DNA of 11,618 bases from Clostridia bacterium (GTDB lineage: Bacteria > Bacillota > Peptococcia > Peptococcales > SKKY01): contig SKKY01000165.1 in NCBI GenBank assembly GCA_007123515.1, forward strand, positions 1 to 11,618. Reading direction: 5' to 3'. Below, one piece after another: positions 6,234-11,618 of this stretch. How positions within the stretch are numbered: the stretch's first letter is position 1; each line of letters opens with the position of its first letter. The notes under the pieces are model-generated. The model was not told the DNA's origin. It ran no database searches and saw only the letters and a list, made by a program, of their open reading frames with translations. Position numbers and translations under genes: made by a program.

Positions 6234-6258
6234 GTACGGCTCCATTAAGGATGCCATC
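6234..6258 (-). ncRNA. Candidate pan RNA motif, first hairpin
   Basis: GAU-GGC-A-UCC-UUAAU-GGA-GCC-GU-A-C folds with pairs UCC/GGA, a bulged A (6252), GGC/GCC, U-G, A-U, a second bulged A (6235) and G-C. Two bulged adenosines on one short stem in a pan leader match the pan RNA motif as described for Bacillota. The hairpin starts at about +1 of the upstream promoter. The pairing is clean; the ligand is unknown, pantothenate or a related metabolite having been proposed for the motif. Confidence 0.6.
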
Positions 6259-6264
6259 TTGGAT

Positions 6265-6293
6265 ATCGTAAATCAGAAATGTGTAGCTGTCAA
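6265..6293 (-). promoter_or_regulatory. Sigma-A type promoter of the pan operon
   Basis: Consensus -35 TTGACA (6293-6288), 17-nt spacer, -10 TACGAT (6270-6265), start predicted near 6258. It lies 38 nt after the thrS stop codon and gives a leader of about 200 nt before panG. Confidence 0.7.
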
Positions 6294-6330
6294 TAGTTTT
6301 TCGGTTATTCACAAACTGTTTAATTTTCTT

Positions 6331-8241
6331 CTACATTGACCTTTCAGCGATTTCTTTACGGATCATCGCTTCAAAATCTTTGGCTAAGACCGCACCAAGA
6401 TCGCCTTCGCCTCTTTTTCTTAGCCCAACGGATTCGCTCTCAATCTCCTTGTCTCCAATAATCAACATATAAGGGGTTTTTTGTAATTGTGCTTCCCTTA
6501 TCTTGTAGCCGATCTTTTCATTTCGGTTATCCAGTTCGACTCTGATGCCTGCCTGCCTAAACCTTTGGTACAGGTCACGGCTGTACTGATGATGCTTATC
6601 TGATAATGAAAGTATCTTTACTTGAACCGGTGCCAGCCATACAGGAAAAGCGCCTGCAAAGTGCTCAGTGATGATTCCGATAAAACGCTCAATGCTGCCA
6701 AAGGCTACGGTATGAATAACGATCGGTCTGTGCTTTTCATTATCGCTACCAGCATAAGTCAGCTCAAAACGCTGAGGCAGCTGGAAATCAAGCTGGATCG
6801 TTCCGCATTGCCATGTGCGGCCCAGGCAATCTTCAAGCTGAAAATCAATTTTAGGGCCATAAAAAGCTCCATCTCCTTCATTAATGGCAAAGTCTTTACC
6901 CAGCTCTTCTAAAGCCATTTTCAAAGAGGATTCAGCTATCTCCCAATCTTCATCGGCACCCATTGATTCCTCCGGTCTTGTGGATACCTCAATTTTATAG
7001 GTAAACCCAAACTGCTGATAAATTTCATCAATTTTTAAAACCACGGCTTTAATTTCATCTTTAATCTGCTCGGGTAGCATAAAGATGTGAGCATCATCTT
7101 GAGTAAACGCACGAACCCTCATCAGACCGTGAAGCGCACCGGATAATTCATGCCTGTGGACTCTGCCTATTTCAGCCATCCGGATTGGAAAATCACGATA
7201 CGAATGTAATTCATTTTTATAGACCATCATGGCGCCCGGACAATTCATTGGCTTGATCGCAAAATCATCTTCGTCAATCTTTAGCGTATACATATTCTCA
7301 CGATAATGATCCCAGTGTCCGGATGTCTCCCACAGTTTTTTATTTAGAATAATTGGTGTTTCAATTTCTATATAATCTTCTCTTTCGTGGATTTCTCTCC
7401 AATATTCCAAAAGGAGGTTTTTAAGTTTAGTTCCTTTTGGTAGAAAAAACGGAAATCCCGGCCCTTCCTCCATAATGGTAAAGAGCTCCAGTTCCTGTCC
7501 AAGTTTTCTGTGATCCCGTTTTTTTGCCTCTTCCAGCATTTCAAGGTAAGCATCTAGCTCCGCTTTTTTTGTAAAGGATGTACCATAGATCCTCTGCAGC
7601 ATCTTATTATCAGAGCTTCCCCTCCAGTAAGCACCGGCAATGCTTAACAATTTAAAAGCTTTAACGTGTCCGGTTGAAGGCAGATGAGGACCCGCGCACA
7701 AATCAACAAAGTCGCCGTCACGATACACACTGATCGTGCAGTCTTCCGGAAGATCTTCAATTAGTTCCACTTTGTAGTCTTCTCCAAGGCTTTTAAAAAG
7801 ATCAATGGCCTCCTGTCTTGAGAGTTCTTCTCTTGTAAAACCATAGTCTTCCTTTACAATACGGTTCATTTCTTTTTCAATTTTTTCTAAATCTTCCGGC
7901 GTAAAAACATGTTCTGAATCAAAGTCATAGTAGAAACCATCTTTTACGGCTGGACCAATCGCAATTTTTGTTCCGGGAAATAAATTTTTTACGGCTTGTG
8001 CCATAATATGCGAGGAACTGTGGCGGAATATTTCTTTTCCGTCTTCATCGTCAAAAGTTATTAAACTAAGGGATGCATCCTCTTGTATAGGATAATCAAG
8101 ATCCACCAGCTGGTCATTAACTTTTGCCGCTAGTGTTTTTTTCTGCAGCCCCCGGCTGATATCTCCTGCTACTTCATACGGAGTCATTATTTCCTGTTCA
8201 TAGGTTCTTTTTGAACCATCAGGTAAAGTAATCTGAATCAT
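6331..8241 (-). CDS. thrS: Threonyl-tRNA synthetase
   Basis: Class II synthetase that charges tRNA-Thr and removes mischarged Ser. The 636 residues match the bacterial full-length form. Order of domains: TGS (about 1-62), editing domain with HSSSH (74-78) and C182-x3-H186, catalytic core (about 245-535), and anticodon-binding domain (about 537-636). The active-site zinc ligands are visible as Cys334 in PMNCPG, His385 in QDDAH and His510 in IVIH. GRVHRHELSGALHGLMRVR (359-377) and GSIERF (515-520) mark class II motifs 2 and 3. After His510 the protein has Thr where I recall Arg in many relatives; this is not a catalytic ligand. The start ATG at 8241 has AAGGGTGA about 7 nt upstream. Expression is governed by the T-box leader directly upstream. 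Confidence 0.98.
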   Translation of the reverse strand: MIQITLPDGSKRTYEQEIMTPYEVAGDISRGLQKKTLAAKVNDQLVDLDYPIQEDASLSLITFDDEDGKEIFRHSSSHIMAQAVKNLFPGTKIAIGPAVKDGFYYDFDSEHVFTPEDLEKIEKEMNRIVKEDYGFTREELSRQEAIDLFKSLGEDYKVELIEDLPEDCTISVYRDGDFVDLCAGPHLPSTGHVKAFKLLSIAGAYWRGSSDNKMLQRIYGTSFTKKAELDAYLEMLEEAKKRDHRKLGQELELFTIMEEGPGFPFFLPKGTKLKNLLLEYWREIHEREDYIEIETPIILNKKLWETSGHWDHYRENMYTLKIDEDDFAIKPMNCPGAMMVYKNELHSYRDFPIRMAEIGRVHRHELSGALHGLMRVRAFTQDDAHIFMLPEQIKDEIKAVVLKIDEIYQQFGFTYKIEVSTRPEESMGADEDWEIAESSLKMALEELGKDFAINEGDGAFYGPKIDFQLEDCLGRTWQCGTIQLDFQLPQRFELTYAGSDNEKHRPIVIHTVAFGSIERFIGIITEHFAGAFPVWLAPVQVKILSLSDKHHQYSRDLYQRFRQAGIRVELDNRNEKIGYKIREAQLQKTPYMLIIGDKEIESESVGLRKRGEGDLGAVLAKDFEAMIRKEIAERSM

Positions 8242-8275
8242 AATTTATTCACCCTTCTTATTCTGATTTTTGGCA

Positions 8276-8310
8276 TTAAAAAACTCCTCATATCCCAATG
8301 GGACGAGGAG
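8276..8310 (-). terminator. T-box terminator of thrS
   Basis: ACTCCTC (8310-8304) pairs with GAGGAGT (8288-8282), with an inner CCC/GGG, followed by six U's (8281-8276). It begins at the 3' end of the T-box sequence, so forming the antiterminator with uncharged tRNA would prevent it. Confidence 0.9.
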
Positions 8311-8528
8311 TATCGCGGTTCCACCCAAATTGCACATATCTGTGCCACTTATGTCTTCTTTATCGCAGAAGCTACGTTTGTTTTATCCGCCATTGCGGTT
8401 CAACAAATGCTCAAAGGTGGTATATAGCAATCCTTTCCTAAGAAAACTTCCAGCCAGGGTTTTCTCTCTCTGTAAGGGGTTATTGCGATACATGTCCTTA
8501 TCAACGCGTTAGTCTTTTAGTATCTGTA
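8282..8528 (-). ncRNA. T-box leader, threonine-specific, controlling thrS
   Basis: This fills most of the 328-nt gap between thrS and the regulator gene upstream. The T-box sequence AATTTGGGTGGAACCGCGATA (8330-8310) holds the UGGNACC bulge. Its variable base is A, which pairs with a U discriminator, as expected of tRNA-Thr in Bacillota. In Stem I, GCAAT pairs with ATTGC and CCTT with AAGG, around the distal-loop elements AGAGAG (near 8470) and GGCTGGAAG (near 8455-8447). The specifier region reads TATATACCACCTTTGAGC, so the likely specifier is ACC (8421-8419), a threonine codon. A tandem ACC follows at 8418-8416. Uncharged tRNA-Thr should stabilise the antiterminator and raise thrS expression. 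The T-box call is secure; the exact specifier frame is inferred from the usual sequence just after it. Confidence 0.95.
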
Positions 8529-8534
8529 CTATAA

Positions 8535-8562
8535 ATTATATGGCTATTTCCAAAATTGTCAA
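8535..8562 (-). promoter_or_regulatory. Strong sigma-A promoter of thrS
   Basis: Perfect -35 TTGACA (8562-8557), 16-nt spacer and perfect -10 TATAAT (8540-8535). The -35 box begins 7 nt after the stop codon of the upstream regulator gene. Confidence 0.85.
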
Positions 8563-8569
8563 ACCCGGC

Positions 8570-9043
8570 TTATTCAGGACAGCAGAATGATCCGTCTTTT
8601 TCTATTTTTTTGCAGTCCTTGCATACAATATTAATCAGCTTATCTTTTTTTTCAAAATGATCAAGTAATTCTTTTTCGTTAAGGAAGTTCGAAAACTTTA
8701 AAAATGTCTCATCACTTAGTGAGTGCTCTACAAGACAGGCATCATGTTCAGCAATTTCTTTTGAAACTCCAAGAACGGTCTCAAAAAAATAGGTTAATAA
8801 CGAATGTTTAATCTTTACCTTTTCAGCCTCCTCCAGCCCGGCCTCGGTCAGATAGATCGGCCCATAGCGCTCTGAGGTAACCAGCCCTTCTTCTGCCAGG
8901 ATCGTTATGGCCTGGGTAACACTGGCTTTTTTAATATTCATTTTGTTGGCAATATCTGTGACTCTGACTGCATTATTGTCATATGACAATTCCAGAATCG
9001 CTTCAAGATAATCCTGGCTTGATGAAGATATGATTTTATTCAT
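8570..9043 (-). CDS. DtxR/MntR-family metal-dependent transcriptional regulator
   Basis: Metal-activated DNA-binding repressor. The 157-residue protein has an N-terminal winged helix: QDYLEAI (10-16), VRVTDIANKMNIKKASVTQAI (27-47), ERYGPIYLTEAG (58-69). A dimerisation and metal domain follows (about 75-130). Candidate ligands are Asp11, Glu14, His80, Cys103, Glu106 and His107. Asp11/Glu14 resemble the MntR site, while Cys103 sits where DtxR/IdeR have their ligand Cys and MntR has Glu. There is no SH3-like third domain. Instead a short tail carries Cys141, Cys144, Cys154 and Cys155. Fe(II) or Mn(II) are both possible. The ATG at 9043 has AAGGGGA about 9 nt upstream. It follows the YibE/F gene by 12 nt and is probably last in that operon, where it may control the exporter genes or itself. 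Confidence 0.92.
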   Translation of the reverse strand: MNKIISSSSQDYLEAILELSYDNNAVRVTDIANKMNIKKASVTQAITILAEEGLVTSERYGPIYLTEAGLEEAEKVKIKHSLLTYFFETVLGVSKEIAEHDACLVEHSLSDETFLKFSNFLNEKELLDHFEKKDKLINIVCKDCKKIEKDGSFCCPE

Positions 9044-9055
9044 CGCTTTTTCCCC

Positions 9056-10222
9056 TTACGCTTTTTTTCTTAATAACACTGACGAAATAACGGCCGTTAT
9101 CGGAATCGCTATCACTAATCCAATTGTACCTACAAGGGCTCTGATTATTTCATCTGCCAGCATTTCAAAGTTCATCACCTGTAAAAAAGATAAATCATTG
9201 GCCATTAACAAAAGCAACAACGGCAAAGAGGCTCCGGTATAGGCCAGGACAAGAGTATTGGTCATTGTACCCATAATGTCATTACCCACATTCATACCGG
9301 AAGTAAACAGCGCCTTAAAAGACTTTTCTTCGCCGGCAGCCGAGACTTCTTCAATGCTTGAAGCAATCGACATGCACACATCCATCACAGCCCCTAAAGC
9401 CCCGAGGATAATCCCGGCTAGTAATACTCCTTTTAGGTTTGCATCGGAAAACTGTGGGAAATAGTACAGCATTTTTGCTTCCTCAGAGCCAAATCCGGTT
9501 AAATTGGCTGCATTACTGACAATCATGGCTAATAAAGCTGCAATGATCAAACCTGCCGTTGTTCCTAAAAATGCAGCAACCATTTTTTTAGAAAATCCAC
9601 TGATAATCAAAAAGGTCAGCAAGGCAATGATTACGGATGAGATCACACTGATAAGGACCGGATTATAGCCGTTAAAAATCTGAGGGATCATCACTTTATA
9701 GATTACTAAAAAGGTAACCACCAGTGAGATCACACTTTTGACTCCTTTTATTCGTCCAATGGCCACCATCAGGGCAAGAAAAATAAAACCGAGAATGAAA
9801 ATGTATCTGTCTCTTACAAAGTCAACAATGTGCGCTGTCTGAAAACCTTCCTGATCATAGAGAACCGTTAACAAAATGCGATCCCCTTCGGACACATGCA
9901 TCTCAAAACCCGGTGAGCTTATATAATTATTCTCAATAATGGGCGTTTTTCCCTTAAATTCTCCGGACGTTATCTCTATCATCACCCGCTGATAATTTTC
10001 AATAATCCCTGCTCCAAGATCTCTGTCTAATTCTTCTTCGACAACAGAAAGTACTATGGCCTTAGCATATGCTTCTTCATAATTTTGAAAGCCTTCCTCT
10101 TGATAATCCTGGACACCACCTGTTTCAAAATCCTGTAGATTTTCCGGTTGCATTCCAAAAGTAATCACAGGAACTAATAATGTAAATATTAATAACAGAT
10201 TTAAGCTATATTTTTTAATCAT
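9056..10222 (-). CDS. YibE/F family multi-pass membrane protein
   Basis: Integral membrane protein of unknown function. The 388 residues begin with a hydrophobic signal or anchor (about 6-22). An extracytoplasmic region (about 23-138) follows, acidic at its start and with a three-fold 8-residue repeat (29-52) and a small beta-rich part (about 55-135). Then come about seven membrane segments (near 140-156, 161-180, 187-209, 214-235, 263-281, 320-340, 358-385). Family-typical conserved blocks are GALGAVMDVCMSIASSI (274-290) and GMNVGNDIMGTMTNTLVLAY (309-328). The start has TAGGAGAG 5 nt upstream and lies 10 nt after the MATE gene, whose stop codon overlaps the ribosome binding site. A transport role is plausible from topology. 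The linked metalloregulator hints at metal homeostasis, but nothing in the sequence proves it. Confidence 0.88.
   Translation of the reverse strand: MIKKYSLNLLLIFTLLVPVITFGMQPENLQDFETGGVQDYQEEGFQNYEEAYAKAIVLSVVEEELDRDLGAGIIENYQRVMIEITSGEFKGKTPIIENNYISSPGFEMHVSEGDRILLTVLYDQEGFQTAHIVDFVRDRYIFILGFIFLALMVAIGRIKGVKSVISLVVTFLVIYKVMIPQIFNGYNPVLISVISSVIIALLTFLIISGFSKKMVAAFLGTTAGLIIAALLAMIVSNAANLTGFGSEEAKMLYYFPQFSDANLKGVLLAGIILGALGAVMDVCMSIASSIEEVSAAGEEKSFKALFTSGMNVGNDIMGTMTNTLVLAYTGASLPLLLLLMANDLSFLQVMNFEMLADEIIRALVGTIGLVIAIPITAVISSVLLRKKA
10067..10138 (-). repeat. Three degenerate 24-bp in-frame repeats in the YibE/F gene
   Basis: Codons 29-52 read LQDFETGG, VQDYQEEG, FQNYEEAY: three 8-residue units with the pattern (hydrophobic)-Q-(D/N)-aromatic-acidic. 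The DNA units share CAGGATTwT-like cores. They lie just after the signal segment, in the region expected outside the membrane. Confidence 0.6.
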
Positions 10223-10232
10223 TTTTTCTCTC

Positions 10233-11597
10233 CTAAACTGTTAATGTCTCTTCATTAATTCGTTTTCTGATTTTATTTTTTTCGACTTTTACCATAAAGA
10301 AGGTAATAAAGAAAGCAAGGACATCTGAAATAACAAAACTATATAATATGCCGTTTGTTCCAAAATAGATCGGCAGGATATTAACCAGCGGAACTAAAAG
10401 AATCACTTGTCGCAAAAGCGAAAGAAATAGGGAGGGCATCCCTTTTCCAATGCACTGAAACATCGAGGAACCGACAATCTGATAACCGATCGTGGCAAAA
10501 CCCATTGTGATAATGACCAGAGCGTATCCTGCATAAGCCATAAGCTCGGCATCATCGGTAAAGATTCCCACCAGGACTCTGGGAAAAAACATAAATATAA
10601 GGAAAAAACTAAGGGAGAGCAGACTGGCAAAGCCTGCCGATTTGTCGATCGCTTCAATTGACCGTTTATATTCCTTAGCTCCATAATTCATGCCCAGTAC
10701 TGGCATAAGTCCCTGTACAATTCCAAAAACAGGCATTGTCGCAAACATTAAAAGCCTGACAACAATACCATAAGCGGCAAGATACAGTTCTCCACCATAG
10801 ATTCTAAAGGATTGGTTCACAACAATATTCATGATCGCATTACCGATCTGTCTGGCAAAAGCCGCTGTCCCTATAATGAAAATTTCTTTTATTATCACTA
10901 CATCAGGTTTCATCGCAGAAAGGCTAAAGCGGTATCTGGATTCATCAGAAAAAAAGTAGAACAGCACATACAGGCCACCGATAAACTGGGAAGTGACTGT
11001 TGCTAAAGCCGCTCCGGTCATACCCATTTTAAATCCCGCGATAAAAAGCGCATCCAAAAAGATATTTAACACAGCAGACATAATCATAGAAGTCATAGCT
11101 ACCCTTGCATTGCCCTCACTTCTGATCATCGTATTGCTGGTCATAATAAAAAAGGCAAAGACCGACCCTAAGATTGTCACTTTAAGGTAATCATATGCAA
11201 ATGGATATATCGCATCGGTTCCACCAAATAAGTAGATAAGTCGATCAATATTAGCAAATCCAAACACAGAAAAAATAATGGCAAAAAGTAGCGTTAGCAA
11301 GTAGGTGATATTAAATGTTCGATTAACTTTTTCATCGTCCGCAGCTCCAAAAGATCTTGCAATCAAAGAAGCCGATCCTATCGCAATTAAAGAGACTGAA
11401 GCCAGCAATATGGAATTATAGGGCATAACCACAGCGATACCGGCTATACCAAGTTTGCCCACATATTTTCCGATGAAAAATGTATCAACAATATTATAAA
11501 ACGACATGACCATCATGCCGATAATAGCGGGAATCGAGTAATTAACAATCAACTGGCCTATTGGTTTAGTAAGTAATTTTCTACTTCTGTTTTCCAT
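10233..11597 (-). CDS. MATE family efflux transporter
   Basis: Cation-coupled drug or metabolite exporter of the cytoplasmic membrane. The 454 residues are the normal length for about 12 membrane segments in two homologous halves. Family-typical blocks are MSFYNIVDTFFIGKYVG (31-47), IRSEGNARVAM (158-168), LNIFLDALFI (177-186) and GMTGAALAT (192-200) in the first half. GLMPVLGMNYGAKEYKRS (297-313, approximately) is in the second. It resembles the MepA/DinF-like group common in Clostridia. The ATG at 11597 has AGGTG 7 nt upstream. It is the first visible gene of a cluster with YibE/F and the DtxR-type regulator; any promoter lies beyond the right edge, since only 21 nt precede it here. The substrate cannot be read from sequence. 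Confidence 0.94.
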   Translation of the reverse strand: MENRSRKLLTKPIGQLIVNYSIPAIIGMMVMSFYNIVDTFFIGKYVGKLGIAGIAVVMPYNSILLASVSLIAIGSASLIARSFGAADDEKVNRTFNITYLLTLLFAIIFSVFGFANIDRLIYLFGGTDAIYPFAYDYLKVTILGSVFAFFIMTSNTMIRSEGNARVAMTSMIMSAVLNIFLDALFIAGFKMGMTGAALATVTSQFIGGLYVLFYFFSDESRYRFSLSAMKPDVVIIKEIFIIGTAAFARQIGNAIMNIVVNQSFRIYGGELYLAAYGIVVRLLMFATMPVFGIVQGLMPVLGMNYGAKEYKRSIEAIDKSAGFASLLSLSFFLIFMFFPRVLVGIFTDDAELMAYAGYALVIITMGFATIGYQIVGSSMFQCIGKGMPSLFLSLLRQVILLVPLVNILPIYFGTNGILYSFVISDVLAFFITFFMVKVEKNKIRKRINEETLTV

Positions 11598-11618
11598 TAT
11601 TATGCACCTGGTTATTAA

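Noticed and set aside
6217..6258. A 13-codon mini-frame (MASLMEPYRKNGF) at the start of the pan transcript.
   Set aside because: No ribosome binding site, and it lies within the predicted first hairpin, so it is probably fortuitous.
6622..6912. 96-codon plus-strand frame opposite thrS.
   Set aside because: Antisense shadow of the conserved catalytic core of thrS, without a start signal or homology I recognise.
8270..8512. 80-codon plus-strand frame across the thrS leader.
   Set aside because: It is the antisense of the T-box RNA, whose conserved elements fully explain the sequence.

Overview
The window is about 11.6 kb of AT-rich bacterial DNA in which every supported gene lies on the minus strand, so transcription runs from high to low coordinates. 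Low G+C, strong GGAGG/GGGGG-type ribosome binding sites, a T-box leader on thrS, and the protein families present (Bacillus-type Xpt and PanD, BMP-type ABC transporter, YibE/F) point to a Bacillota species, most likely of class Clostridia. I cannot name the genus from the sequence. There is no sign of phage, insertion sequences, CRISPR or recent transfer.

In transcription order there are four blocks. (1) 11597-8570: a tight three-gene cluster of MATE-family exporter, YibE/F membrane protein and DtxR/MntR-type metalloregulator, with 10 and 12 nt gaps. (2) 8562-6331: a consensus promoter, a T-box leader with a threonine specifier and a UGGA acceptor-binding bulge, its terminator, and thrS. (3) 6293-3100: a leader with two promoter-like sequences, two A-bulged hairpins resembling the pan RNA motif and a perfect intrinsic terminator, followed by panG (DUF2520 ketopantoate reductase)-panB-panC-panD. 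These four genes cover every pantothenate-specific step from 2-ketoisovalerate and aspartate. (4) 3080-1: a promoter, a PurBox-like inverted repeat and an attenuator-type terminator ahead of xpt, a BMP-family lipoprotein and an ABC ATPase that runs off the left edge. This block looks like a purine salvage and uptake operon.

The most interesting content is in the leaders. Three consecutive operons each have an intrinsic terminator just upstream of the first gene, and I see no good terminator at the 3' end of any operon, so each attenuator may also insulate its operon from the one before. The thrS leader is a textbook T-box. The pan leader fits the pan RNA motif by context and by its bulged-A hairpins, and a competing antiterminator can be drawn. 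The xpt leader has clear terminator and antiterminator pairings but no recognisable purine riboswitch, so its signal is open. Other points worth a look are the non-canonical ketopantoate reductase, the mixed metal site and Cys-rich tail of the DtxR-type regulator, and its pairing with an exporter and a YibE/F protein. Nothing else suggests a wholly new multi-gene system.
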